From positions 11,396,001 through 11,460,000 of the forward strand of contig OX335664.1 in NCBI GenBank assembly GCA_946894095.1: a stretch of 64,000 nucleotides of DNA, written 5' to 3'. Below, piece by piece: positions 52,858 to 63,866 of this stretch. Source of the stretch: Incurvaria masculella (Eukaryota; Arthropoda; Insecta; Lepidoptera; Incurvariidae). The notes beneath the pieces are model-generated. The model had not been told where the DNA came from. It saw only the letters and a program-made list of their open reading frames with translations, and ran no database searches. The first letter of the stretch is position 1. Each line of letters starts with the position of its first letter. Both the position numbers and the translations under genes were made by a program.

Positions 52858-53608
52858 AACACGCTTTTATAGCTAACCGAACTAAAAAATAGAAAATAAT
52901 TTTTAATTTTAAAGAGTTTATATTACAGTAGTAGAAGATCGAACAATCAATCAGAATTTATCACCTCAAAATAAAATTATAATAAAGTTTAAGTTATCAA
53001 CAAAATAATTCAATTCAGAATAAAAAGCGTGGGGTGCATTTTACTACTTTTCATAACTCTCCTCTCATAGATAGTAGCCAATAGAATTATTGTTACATTT
53101 ACTTTATCAAGCACCCCACGCTTTTTAATCTGAATTGAATTATTTTGTTAATAACTTAAACTTTATTATAATTTTATTTTGAGGAGATAAATTCTGATTG
53201 ATTGTTTGATCTTCTACTACTGTAATATAAACTCTTTAAAATTAAAAAATATTTTCTCTTTTTAGGGTTCCGTACCCAAAGGGTGAAAACGGAACCCTAT
53301 TACTAAGCCTCCGCTGTCCGTCCGTCCGTCCGTCCGTCCGTCCGTCTGTCCGTCTGTCACAGGGCTGTATCTCATGAACCGTAATAGGTAGGCAGCTGAA
53401 ATTTTCACAGATTGTGTATTTATTTTGCCGCTATAACAACAAATAGGTAAAATAAAAAAATTATAATATAAAAAGGGGGGTCCCATACAAAAAACGTGAT
53501 TTTTTGTGTTAAATCTTGTACGATGGTACGGAACCCTTCGTGTGCGAGTCCGACTCGCACTTGGCCGGTTTTTTAGTTCGGTTAGCTATAAAAGCGTGTT
53601 TTTATTGT
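52853..53608. mobile_element. Foldback element with about 180-bp arms, right arm interrupted
   Basis: The left arm (52853-53034, AAAAACACGCTTTTATAGCT at its edge) is repeated inverted from 53107 onward, with the same edge at 53580-53608. A GACG-family copy at 53262-53573 is inserted in the right arm. The loop (53035-53106) is A/T rich. No coding capacity. Confidence 0.78.
53262..53573 (-). repeat. GACG-family dispersed repeat inside the foldback arm
   Basis: A full copy in minus orientation. Its insertion point is fixed by the uninterrupted left arm, so the boundaries of the family can be read here: hairpin end on one side, CCGGTTTTTT on the other. Confidence 0.85.
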
Positions 53609-53610
53609 TT

Positions 53611-53927
53611 TTTTAATTTTATTGGAAAGGACGTGTACAAATTAGTAAGTGTACTTCAGATTCACTAAAAATAAACAAATAAAAAAAAATAAAAAAAAAA
53701 AATAACCGACTTCAAAGAAAAAGCACTAAAAAGTAAAAAATAATTTCCATTTTTGTAGTTACGATTTCTGTTATTTTTTTGAGTTGGTGTCAGCCAAGGT
53801 TAGGTTAGGTTAGGTTAGGTTAGTTTCTCTTGATTGGCGCAGCGCGTGCCCGGCTGACGCCGACTCAAAAAATAACAGAAATCGTAACTACAAAAATGGA
53901 AATTATTTTTTACTTTTTAGTGCTTTT
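53611..53927 (+). repeat. CCGACTTC-family repeat, 3' part with TTAGG loop
   Basis: Left arm 53703-53795, four to five TTAGG units, right arm from 53852 that is cut at 53927 by the next GACG-family fragment. Confidence 0.8.
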
Positions 53928-53928
53928 T

Positions 53929-54001
53929 TAGGGTTCCGTACCCAAAGGGTAAAAACGGAACCCTATTACTAAGCCTCCGCTGTCCGTCCGTCCGTCCGTC
54001 C
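53929..54001 (-). repeat. GACG-family fragment
   Basis: Hairpin end and four GTCC units only. Confidence 0.8.
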
Positions 54002-54004
54002 GTA

Positions 54005-54035
54005 ATTTTTATTGGCAACAGTTCGAGTGACGAAC
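54005..54035. mobile_element. Terminal stub of the decayed mariner family
   Basis: CAGTTCGAGTGACGAACCCTG is the end of the element at 30293-31344 with one change. The TA that follows is where the first 165-bp repeat resumes (its usual GGTATCC reads TGTATTC here). This marks an insertion into the array. Confidence 0.65.
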
Positions 54036-55410
54036 CCTGTATTCAGCTAGTAGAGTGAGCCGCCCATATTCGAAATGCCTACGCGAACGGAGACTCATTT
54101 AATTTTTTTCGCGAGGGAAGGTAATTTCTTCCGGGCAATTATATTGATGGAACACACTCTGTTTTGCGTTAAAATATATTTCTGTAGCGACCTCGTTGAA
54201 ACGGTATCCATCTGGTAGAGTGAAACGCCCGTATTCGAAAGGCCTACGCGAACGGAGACTCATTTTATTTTTTTCGCGAGGGAAGGTAATTTCTTTCGGG
54301 CAATTACATTGATGGAACACACTCTGTTTTGCGTTAAAATATATTTTTGTAGCGACCTCGTTGAAACGGTATCCATCTAGTAGAGTGAGCCGCTCGTATT
54401 CGAAAGACCTACGCGAACGGAGACTCATTTTATTTTTTTCGCAAGGGAAGGTAATTTCTTCCGGGCAATTATATTGATGGAACACACTCTGTTTTGCGTT
54501 AAATTACATTTCTTTAGCGACCTCGTTGAAACGGTATCCATCTGGTAGAGTGAAACGCCCGTATTCGAAAGGCCTACGCGAACGGAGACTCATTTTATTT
54601 TTTTCGCGAGGGAAGGTAATTTCTTCCGGGCAATTATATTGATGGAACACACTCTGTTTTGCGTTAAATTACATTTCTTTAGCGACCTCGTTGAAACGGT
54701 ATCCATCTGGTAGAGTGAAACGCCCGTATTCGAAAGGCCTACGCGAACGGAGACTCATTTTATTTTTTTCGCGAGGGAAGGTAATTTCTTCCGGGCAATT
54801 ATATTGATGGAACACACTCTGTTTTGCGTTAAATTACATTAATTTAGCGACCTCGTTGAAACGGTATCCATCTGGTAGAGTGAAACGCCCGTATTCGAAA
54901 GGCCTACGCGAACGGAGACTCATTTTATTTTTTTCGCGAGGGAAGGTAATTTCTTTCGGGCAATTACATTGATGGAACACACTCTGTTTTGCGTTAAAAT
55001 ATATTTCTGCAGCGACCTCGTTGAAACGGTATCCATCTGGTAGAGTGAGTCGCCCGTATTCGAAAGGCCTACGCGAACGGAGACTCATTTTATTTTTTTC
55101 GCGAGGGAAGGTAATTTCTTTCGGGCAATTACATTGATGGAACACACTCTGTTTTGCGTTAAAATATATTTCTGCAGCGACCTCGTTGAAACGGTATCCA
55201 TCTGGTAGAGTGAGCCGCTCGTATTCGAAAGGCCTACGCGAACGGAGACTCATTTTATTTTTTTCGCGAGGGAAGGTAATTTCTTCCGGGCAATTATATT
55301 GATGGAACACACTCTGTTTTGCGTTAAATTACATTTCTTTAGCGACCTCGTTGAAACGGTATCCATCTGGTAGAGTGAAACGCCCGTATTCGAAAGGCCT
55401 ACGCGAACCG
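54036..55410. repeat. 165-bp tandem repeats, about 8.3 units, rDNA spacer
   Basis: The word ACGCGAACGG recurs at 54081, 54246, 54411, 54576, 54741, 54906, 55071 and 55236, exactly 165 bp apart, with a variant at 55401. Units differ at few positions. Two variants alternate (ATATATTT and ATTACATT after GCGTTAAA). 165 is a multiple of three, so long open frames of the MFHQYNCPEE type appear on the minus strand; I regard these as a by-product. Confidence 0.92.
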
Positions 55411-55592
55411 AGAGATCGATGTGGTCGGTTGAACACGTGCATCATGGCTCTGAAGGTCTGAAATTACCTCAGTTCGATGTCGGGGCTCGGAATCGTCTGT
55501 AGACGACTTCCGTTCCTGGCGGGGTGTTGTGCTCGGTAGAGCAGCGTCGTGTTGCGATCTGTTGAGACTCAGCCCTACGCCAGGTGATTCGT
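55411..55592 (+). rRNA. Probable 3' end of a 28S rRNA gene (fragment)
   Basis: The terminal part, from GTGCTCGGTAGAGCAGCG through GATCTGTTGAGACTCAGCCC to GTGATTCGTCC, looks like the last bases of insect 28S rRNA. The upstream boundary is where the 165-bp repeats end (about 55410). Orientation agrees with the downstream 18S. Recognition is from memory and only moderately firm; it could instead be transcribed spacer. Confidence 0.42.
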
Positions 55593-56378
55593 CCGAGGAC
55601 GATGCTATCTATGTACGCGTGCGCTCTTATGAGCTCGCGCAGCGCGGCAACCTATATGACTAACGCATCATTTGAACTTGCGTGTCGGTTTAGGTTGTTG
55701 CGTTTATATTTTTGCGATCCGAAGCGACGCGAACGAACACGCGCCTGTTGTTGCCGTCGAAGCTGTCGACGGCACGGCACGGCACGGCACGGCGCGGTGT
55801 GCCGTTTTATTTTGAAGACGGGAGACCCACGCGAACGAACGATTCCATACGCGTGCGATCCTGCGTGGAATGAATTGTATTAAGACGGGAGACCCACGCG
55901 AACGAACGAGTCCGAGTTCAATCTTCCGCTTGGTAGAAATAATGCTAATGGTAAACGTAGACCTTTGTTCAGGATTTATTTAGGAATTGCAACGCACAAA
56001 ATTTATTTATTTGACCCTTTTCCGAATAGTTTAGTAGATATTGAAAGACTTCATAGGCAAAATAAAACATGTAGCAAATAGAAGAATTTCGTTACTATTT
56101 GATGCAAGCTAATTTTAAGAGACACTATAAATATGTAACGTGCAATATATAACATTTTTGAGATGCGTTTTATGTACTATACTACATTTATTTTATATAT
56201 TTTTTTTTCATTCTGTTACAAAATAATGAATATGGCTACATGTTCTACTTTAATTTTTCTAGGTAGGTAATAAAAATGCCGTATGCATTTAAACACGTGT
56301 ACTTTGTGGCAAAATATTGTTCCTGTATGTTGATATCTTTATTGTTAAATTGTCTGTAATATGTTATGTTGTATGCAT
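55593..56378 (+). other. Intergenic spacer, unique part
   Basis: GC-rich first, with a (CGGCA)n-like run at 55780-55797 and twice the word GGGAGACCCACGCGAACGAA (about 55820 and 55887), then A/T rich from 55940. No gene. Likely 3' ETS and spacer. Confidence 0.55.
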
Positions 56379-56433
56379 GTTTCGCTGGATAGTAGATAGG
56401 GACAGTGGGAATCTCGTTAATCCATTCATGCGC
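56379..56433 (-). rRNA. Antisense 28S fragment 1 (spans R1 target region)
   Basis: On the minus strand it reads GCGCATGAATGGATTAACGA, then GATTCCCACTGTCCC, then TATCTACTATCCAGCGAAAC. This is the conserved 28S stretch around the R1 insertion site with one change, opposite in direction to the downstream 18S. Confidence 0.85.
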
Positions 56434-57937
56434 TTAGGTTAGGTTAGGTTACGTTACGTTACGTTACGTTACGTGACGTTACGTTAGGTTAGGTTAGGCG
56501 CCCAATCCCTGATCGTTTTATTAGTAACTCATCGATGAATTGAATTTTAACGCATTGATTGAGGAGGATATTAATTTTCTTACAGTTCGATTTCTTCCAT
56601 TTCGTGCATTTCAATCGAATAATCGTTTTCGCTGAACATATTTTCTAAGCGTCAGTTTCGGTGCGGTGGTCTATAAAAAAAATAACCAAGGTTTATTCAT
56701 AGAAGATGCGTTCGCTTCGCTCCGCATCTTCTATGAATAAACCTTAACCTAACCGGTCCATGTCGGTGCCCGCAGGTCGGCTTCGCGACAAATGTGATTT
56801 TTAGATTTAGATTTTATTTATAAAGTGATTTTTCACCGTCGCTCGCGAACGATCTCCCACTTAACAGTGCCATTACTGGAGTCTTCTTTCCCCGTAGATA
56901 GGGACAGTGGGAATCTCGTTAATCCATTCATGCGCATACGTTAGGTTGGGTTAGGTTAGGCTTGGTTAGGTGAGATTCGTTTCCGCACCCTAATCTAACC
57001 GGTCCAAGCCCGTACCCAAATGGCTGTGTGCGTCTCGCTGGGGGACAGTGGGAATCTCGTTAATCCATTCATGCGCACAGGTTATGTTAGGTTAGGTCAG
57101 GTTTGGTTGGGTTAGGTTAGGTTAGGTTAGGTTAGGTTAGGTTAGGTTAGGTTAGGTTAGGTTAGGTTAGGTCAGGTTAGGTTGGGTCAGGTTGGGTTGG
57201 GTTAGGTTGGGTTAGGTTAGGTTAGGTTAGGTTAGGTTAGGTTAGGTTAGGTTAGGTTAGGTTAGGTTAGGTTAGGTTAGGTTAGGTTAGGTTCGGTTCG
57301 GTTCGGTTCGGTTAGATTAGGTGAGGTTAGGTTAGGTTAGATTGCGTTGGGTTGGGTTGGGTTGGGTTAGGTTAGGTTTTGTCGGTTTCGCGACAAATGT
57401 GATTTTTTTAGATTTAGATTTTATTTGTGAAGTGATTTTTCACCGTCGCTCGCGAACGATCTCCCACTTAACAGTGCCATTACTGGAGTCAAACTAAACG
57501 GGGTCTTCTTTCCCCGTGGATAGGGACAGTGGGAATCTCGTTAATCCAATCATGCGCACACTTTAGGTTGGGTTAGGTGAGATTCGTTTCCGCACCCTAA
57601 TCTAACCGGTCCAAGCCCGTACCCAAATGGCTGTGTGCGTCTCGCTGGGGGACAGTGGGAATCTCGTTAATCCATTCATGCGCACAGGTTATGTTATGTT
57701 ATGTTAGGCTAGGTTGGGTTAGGTTAGGTTAGGTTAGGTTAGGTTAGGTTAGGTTCGGTTAGGTTAGGTTAGGTTAGGTTAGGTTAGGTTGGGTTAGGTT
57801 TGGTTAGGTTGGGTTAGGTTAGATTGGTTTGGGTTCGGTTGGGTTGGGTCGGGTTGGGTTGGGTTAGGTTAGGTTAAGTTAGGTTAGGTTAGGTTGGGTT
57901 AGGTTGGGTTGGGTAAGGTTGGCTTGGGTTTTCTTCC

Positions 57938-59469
57938 ATTTCGTGCATTTCAAGGGAATAACTTTTTTCGCTGTACATATTTTCTAAGCGTCAGTTTCGG
58001 TGCCGTGGTCTATAAAAAAAATAACCAAGGTTTATTCATAGAAGATGCGTTCGCTTCTTTTTTGGATTTCGATTTTATTTGTAAAGTGTTTTTTCACCGT
58101 CGCTCTGGAACGATCTCCCACTTACAGTGCCATTAATAGAGTCAAACTAAACGGGGTCTTCTTTCCCCGTAGATAGGGACAGTGGGAATCTCGTTAATCC
58201 ATTCATGCGCATACGTTAGGTTGGGTTAGGTTAGGCTGGGTTAGGTGAGATTCGTTTCCGCACCCTAATCCACGGATACAGATACAGATACAGATACAGA
58301 TATTTATTTCGCCATAAAGAACACGTCCCGTACTAAAGCCCGTACCCAAATCGCTGTGTGCGTCTCGCCGGGGGACAGTGGGAATCTCGTTAATCCATTC
58401 ATGCGCACAGGTTATGTTAGGTTTGGTTTGGTTAGGTTAGGTTAGGTTAGGTTAGGTTAGGTTAGGTTAGGTTAGGCTAGGCTAGGTTAGGTTAGGTTAG
58501 GTTAGGTTGGGTCAGGTTGGGTCAGGTTAGGTTAGGTTAGGTTAGGTTAGGTTAGGTTAGGTTAGGTTAGGTTAGGTTAGGTTAGGTTAGGTTAGGTTAG
58601 GTTAGGTTAGGTTAGGTTAGGTTAGGTTAGGTAGGGTTGGGTTGGGTTTGGTTTTCTTCCATTTCGTGCATTTCAATGGAATAATTTTTTTCGCTGTACA
58701 TATTTTCTAAGCGTCAGTTTCGGTGCCGTGGTCTATAAAAAAAATAAACCTTAACCTAACCGGTCCGCGTCGGTGCCCGCAGGTCGGTTTTGCGACAAAT
58801 GTGATTTTTTGGATTTCGATTTTATTTGTAAAGTGTTTTTTCACCGTCGCTCGCGAACGATCTCCCACTTACAGTGCCATTACTGGAGTCATACTAAACG
58901 GGGTCTTCTTTCCCCGGAGATAGGGACAGTGGGAATCTCGTTAATCCATTCATGCGCACAGGTTATGTTAGGTTAGGTTATGTTAGGTCAAGTCAGGTTA
59001 GGTTAGGTTAGGTTAGGTTAGGTTAGGTCAAGTCTGGTTAGGTTAGGTTAGGTTAGGTTAGGTTAGGTTAGTTTAGGTTAGGTTAGGTTAGCTTAGGTTA
59101 GGTTAGGTTAGGTTAGCTTAGGTTAGGTAAGGTTGGGTTAGGTTAGGTTGGGTTGGGTTAGGTTAGGTTAGGTTAGGTTACGTTGGGTTGGGTTAGGTTA
59201 GGTTAGGTTAGGTTAGGTTAGGTTAGGTTAGGTTAGGTTAGGTTAGGTTAGGTTAGGTTAGGTTAGGTTAGGTTAGGTTAGGCTAGGTTGGGTTGGGTTT
59301 AGGTCGCACCCATCACCACTCGTAAAAGAGGAAAGTCCTCCAGCGCCCACACAACTGTACATTTCCGACTTCGCCAGCGCACGCGCATATATATGGTGAT
59401 GGCGGTTCGAGTCGTCCGAGCAGCGAGTTAAAGATTCGAGTCGGCAGATGCGTCCTTAGTTGGATGTGT
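57938..59469 (+). repeat. 1,532-bp spacer unit, upstream copy
   Basis: Begins ATTTCGTGCATTTCAAGG and ends TTAGTTGGATGTGT. It is nearly identical to the next unit but carries 12 more TTAGG units (60 bp) in one array. Confidence 0.9.
59303..59469 (+). promoter_or_regulatory. Candidate spacer promoter for RNA polymerase I
   Basis: A 167-bp copy of the block that lies before the 5' ETS, containing CGCGCATATATATGG (about 59383-59397). Confidence 0.45.
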
Positions 59470-60941
59470 ATTTCGTGCATTTCAAGGGAATAACTTTTTT
59501 CGCTGTACATATTTTCTAAGCGTCAGTTTCGGTGCCGTGGTCTATAAAAAAAATAACCAAGGTTTATTCATAGAAGATGCGTTCGCTTCTTTTTTGGATT
59601 TCGATTTTATTTGTAAAGTGTTTTTTCACCGTCGCTCTGGAACGATCTCCCACTTACAGTGCCATTAATAGAGTCAAACTAAACGGGGTCTTCTTTCCCC
59701 GTAGATAGGGACAGTGGGAATCTCGTTAATCCATTCATGCGCATACGTTAGGTTGGGTTAGGTTAGGCTGGGTTAGGTGAGATTCGTTTCCGCACCCTAA
59801 TCCACGGATACAGATACAGATACAGATACAGATATTTATTTCGCCATAAAGAACACGTCCCGTACTAAAGCCCGTACCCAAATCGCTGTGTGCGTCTCGC
59901 CGGGGGACAGTGGGAATCTCGTTAATCCATTCATGCGCACAGGTTATGTTAGGTTTGGTTTGGTTAGGTTAGGTTAGGTTAGGTTAGGTTAGGTTAGGTT
60001 AGGTTAGGCTAGGCTAGGTTAGGTTAGGTTAGGTTAGGTTGGGTCAGGTTGGGTCAGGTTAGGTTAGGTTAGGTTAGGTTAGGTTAGGTTAGGTTAGGTT
60101 AGGTAGGGTTGGGTTGGGTTTGGTTTTCTTCCATTTCGTGCATTTCAATGGAATAATTTTTTTCGCTGTACATATTTTCTAAGCGTCAGTTTCGGTGCCG
60201 TGGTCTATAAAAAAAATAAACCTTAACCTAACCGGTCCGCGTCGGTGCCCGCAGGTCGGTTTTGCGACAAATGTGATTTTTTGGATTTCGATTTTATTTG
60301 TAAAGTGTTTTTTCACCGTCGCTCGCGAACGATCTCCCACTTACAGTGCCATTACTGGAGTCATACTAAACGGGGTCTTCTTTCCCCGGAGATAGGGACA
60401 GTGGGAATCTCGTTAATCCATTCATGCGCACAGGTTATGTTAGGTTAGGTTATGTTAGGTCAAGTCAGGTTAGGTTAGGTTAGGTTAGGTTAGGTTAGGT
60501 CAAGTCTGGTTAGGTTAGGTTAGGTTAGGTTAGGTTAGGTTAGTTTAGGTTAGGTTAGGTTAGCTTAGGTTAGGTTAGGTTAGGTTAGCTTAGGTTAGGT
60601 AAGGTTGGGTTAGGTTAGGTTGGGTTGGGTTAGGTTAGGTTAGGTTAGGTTACGTTGGGTTGGGTTAGGTTAGGTTAGGTTAGGTTAGGTTAGGTTAGGT
60701 TAGGTTAGGTTAGGTTAGGTTAGGTTAGGTTAGGTTAGGTTAGGTTAGGTTAGGCTAGGTTGGGTTGGGTTTAGGTCGCACCCATCACCACTCGTAAAAG
60801 AGGAAAGTCCTCCAGCGCCCACACAACTGTACATTTCCGACTTCGCCAGCGCACGCGCATATATATGGTGATGGCGGTTCGAGTCGTCCGAGCAGCGAGT
60901 TAAAGATTCGAGTCGGCAGATGCGTCCTTAGTTGGATGTGT
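59470..60941 (+). repeat. 1,472-bp spacer unit, gene-proximal copy
   Basis: Direct tandem copy of 57938-59469. The junction lies in GGATGTGT / ATTTCGTGC; after the second copy the sequence continues into the 5' ETS. Confidence 0.9.
60775..60941 (+). promoter_or_regulatory. Candidate rRNA gene promoter for RNA polymerase I
   Basis: The block ends about 415 bp before 18S and contains ATATATATGGTGATGG (about 60858-60873), similar in kind to insect Pol I start regions with a TATA-like core. The exact start is not provable by eye. Confidence 0.5.
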
Positions 60942-61356
60942 CGGCCGGATCGGTTCTCCGTCGCTCCGGTACGAAACGACCGACGGGCCTGCGCGCTGTC
61001 AAAGCGCACGCTACGTGTGCGAACGGTGCGTCTTCGGACGTGTCGTATGCTCGCACGAATCTTACGCATCCACTCGTGGATTGCACTCTTTGACGAGACG
61101 ACTCTCCCGATCCGGGCGTGTTGTGATTGATTGACGACAGTGTTAATCGAAATTAAATACACGAAATGTCGTGAATCGTTTTGCGAAAAATCAAACTTGG
61201 CGTCCAATGTGTGTACGCACGGTGCGCGAGTTTCGCTCGCCCTCGGGTGAGCGAGAACGCACACTAAAACGAAACAATATTCGACCGAAAGGTTCGTTGT
61301 CTGCGTCCACCCGGCGTCCGTCGCTTCGGCGACGCCGGGATGTTGTCACGGATAGC
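60942..61356 (+). other. 5' external transcribed spacer
   Basis: 415 bp of GC-rich sequence without repeats between the duplicated promoter block and 18S. ORFs on both strands have no family resemblance. Confidence 0.7.
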
Positions 61357-62555
61357 TCCCTGGTTGATCCTGCCAGTAGTTATATGCTTGTCTCAAAGAC
61401 TAAGCCATGCATGTCTCAGTGCAAGCCGTATTAAGGCGATACCGCGAATGGCTCAATATATCAGTTTTGGTTCCTTAGATCTTACTCAGTTACTTGGATA
61501 ACTGTGGCAATTCTAGAGCTAATACATGCAATCAGAACTCTGACCAGTGATGGAATGAGTGCTTTTATTAGATCAAAACCAATCGGCGGCGGGCGTTCGC
61601 GTCCAAAGTCGTTCTTTTTGATGAATCTGGATAACTTTTGCCGATCGCACGGTCCCGTACCGGCGACGCATCTTTCAAATGTCTGCCTTATCAACTTTCG
61701 ATGGTAGTTTCTGCGACTACCATGGTTGTCACGGGTAACGGGGAATCAGGGTTCGATTCCGGAGAGGGAGCCTGAGAAACGGCTACCACATCCAAGGAAG
61801 GCAGCAGGCGCGCAAATTACCCACTCCCGGCACGGGGAGGTAGTGACGAAAAATAACGATACGGGACTCTTACGAGGCCTCGTAATCGGAATGAGTACAC
61901 TTTAAATATTTTAACGAGGAACAATTGGAGGGCAAGTCTGGTGCCAGCAGCCGCGGTAATTCCAGCTCCAATAGCGTATACTAAAATTGTTGCGGTTAAA
62001 AAGCTCGTAGTTGCATTTGTGCGCCGCGCTGTCGGTGCACCGCATCTGCGGTGATACTGACACGTTTGCGGAGCATATCGTCGGTGAATCTCCGGTAAAA
62101 CGGAGGTTCAATATCAAAAATCCTATCGCGGTGCTCTTCAGTGAGTGTCGAGATGGGCCGACAATTTTACTTTGAACAAATTAGAGTGCTTAAAGCGGGC
62201 TCAAAATGCTGCTTGAATATTTAGTGCATGGAATAATAGAATATGATCTCGGTTCTATTTTGTTGGTTTTCAGAACTCCGAGGTAATGATTAATAGGGAT
62301 AACTGGGGGCATTCGTATTGCGACGTTAGAGGTGAAATTCTTGGATCGTCGCAAGACGAACATCAGCGAAAGCATTTGCCAAAGGTGTTTTCATCAATCA
62401 AGAACGAAAGTTAGAGGTTCGAAGGCGATTAGATACCGCCCTAGTTCTAACCGTAAATATGTCATCTAGCGATCCGCCGACGTTACTACAATGGCTCGGC
62501 GGGCAGCTTCCGGGAAACCAAAGATTTTGGACTCCGGGGGGAGTATGGTTGCAAA

Positions 62556-62604
<49 letters not shown>

Positions 62605-63073
62605 GCGGCTTAATTTGACTCAACACGGGAAATCTCACCAGGCCCGGACACCGGAAGGATTGACAGATTAATAGCTCTTTCTTGATTCGGTGGGTGGTGG
62701 TGCATGGCCGTTCTTAGTTGGTGGAGCGATTTGTCTGGTTAATTCCGGTAACGAACGAGACTCTAGCCTGCTAAATAGGCGTCGCCATTTAGGTGCGCGT
62801 GGCCTCGGTCACGCAACTGACTGGCGACGTATTAAAATTCTTCTTAGAGGGACCGGCGGCTTCGAGCCGCACGAGATTGAGCAATAACAGGTCTGTGATG
62901 CCCTTAGATGTCCTGGGCCGCACGCGCGCTACACTGAAGGAATCAGCATGTTCTCCCTGGCCTAGAGGTCCGGGCAACCCGCTGAAACTCCTTCGTGCTG
63001 GGGATTGGGGTTTGCAATTATCCCCCATAAACGAGGAATTCCTAGTAAGCGCGAGTCATAAGCTCGCGTTGAT

Positions 63074-63119
<46 letters not shown>

Positions 63120-63203
63120 AATGATTTAGTGAGGTCTTCGGACCGACACGCGGTGGCTTCGCGGCCGTCGGCGTTGTTGGGAAGTTGACCAAACTTGATC
63201 ATT

Positions 63204-63239
<36 letters not shown>

Positions 63240-63261
63240 GGAACCTGCGGAAGGATCATTA
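61357..63261 (+). rRNA. 18S ribosomal RNA, complete
   Basis: Starts at the TCCCTGGTTGATCCTGCCAG equivalent (usual TACCTGG) and ends GGAACCTGCGG AAGGATCATTA. Universal sites are present: GTGCCAGCAGCCGCGGTAA (about 61940), AAACTTAAAGGAATTGACGG (about 62562) and GTACACACCGCCCGTCGC (about 63090). The length of 1,905 nt fits a lepidopteran 18S, with variable regions richer in GC than in flies. No insertion or break is visible. Confidence 0.97.
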
Positions 63262-63705
63262 ACGTAGTGCCCCGGCGCGAGCCGAGCACGAAATTAAACA
63301 ATCCGACAATGTTGTCGTCGCGCGCGTATTCGATGCGTTCACGAACCGCGCACCTGTGTGCCCAAGTGTGTCTCGCGACGCGCGGAGGCTATACGGTGCG
63401 AGGAGCGTGCGCCTCGACGGCGAGTCGACGCGTCGTAACTCTCGCAGCGCGGAAGGGTGAAAATCCGCACCCGGAGCTGAGTGAGAGGTCTCTCGACGTT
63501 AAACGTTACCGTTTATGCGCGCATGCGAATGCGCGCAGGCGGACCGAATTGCGGTGAGTGTTAGCGCGCGCGCCGTGCCGTGCACCTCTTCGGAGGGGCC
63601 GTCACGTGCGCGCGCGCGTTCATTCTTTATGAAAAAATAAAAAAAATATATCCGATCCACTACGATACGATTCGACCGTCACACACGGTCGAATGCCAAA
63701 ATCAT
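63262..63705 (+). other. Internal transcribed spacer 1
   Basis: About 444 bp, GC rich with alternating GC runs (63566-63620), then a short A/T-rich block (63628-63655). Confidence 0.9.
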
Positions 63706-63866
63706 TACCCTGAACGGTGGATCACTTGGCTCGCGGGTCGATGAAGAACGCAGTTAACTGCGCGTCATAGTGTGAACTGCAGGACACATTTGAACATCGA
63801 CATTTCGAACGCACATTGCGGTCCGTGGAGATATATCCAGGACCACTCCTGTCTGAGGGCCGGCTG
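63706..63866 (+). rRNA. 5.8S ribosomal RNA
   Basis: Contains CTGAACGGTGGATCACTTGG, GATGAAGAACGCAG, GTGTGAACTGCAGGACACAT and GAACATCGACATTTCGAACG. About 160 nt, continuous without the 2S spacer found in flies. The 3' end is estimated. Confidence 0.95.

Larger units (their letters stand above)
56835..60430 (-). rRNA. Ten further antisense 28S fragments
   Basis: Located at about 56835-56935, 57003-57076, 57430-57554, 57608-57684, 58096-58210, 58335-58408, 58842-58957, 59628-59743, 59869-59939 and 60315-60430. All share ATCTCGTTAATCCATTCATG with the same end at GCGC. The longer type also has, on the minus strand, CGGGGAAAGAAGACCCCGTT and AGTGGGAGATCGTTCGCGA, which belong further downstream in 28S; about 47 bases between the two blocks are missing. 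The shorter type has a diverged ACACAGCC ... ACGGGCTTGG block. Confidence 0.82.
56379..60777 (+). repeat. Spacer region of TTAGG arrays alternating with antisense 28S pieces
   Basis: TTAGG arrays (G-rich strand on plus) lie at about 56434-56498, 56937-56970, 57070-57378, 57565-57590, 57680-57930, 58216-58255, 58408-58650, 58960-59302, 59750-59782, 59940-60120 and 60432-60775. Variants TTGGG, TTACG, TTCGG and TTTGG are mixed in. Each longer array follows directly after an antisense 28S piece ending CCATTCATGCGC. Confidence 0.92.

Noticed and set aside
54099..55310. 128- and 158-codon ORFs with repeated MFHQYNCPEE-type sequence
   Set aside because: They arise because the 165-bp repeat length is a multiple of three. 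There is no start context or family and they end wherever a unit mutates.
56937..60775. A chromosome end (true telomere)
   Set aside because: TTAGG arrays are short, degenerate, interrupted by 28S pieces and followed by a complete 18S, so they are interstitial.
61482..63188. ORFs inside the 18S gene
   Set aside because: The region is a complete structural rRNA gene.
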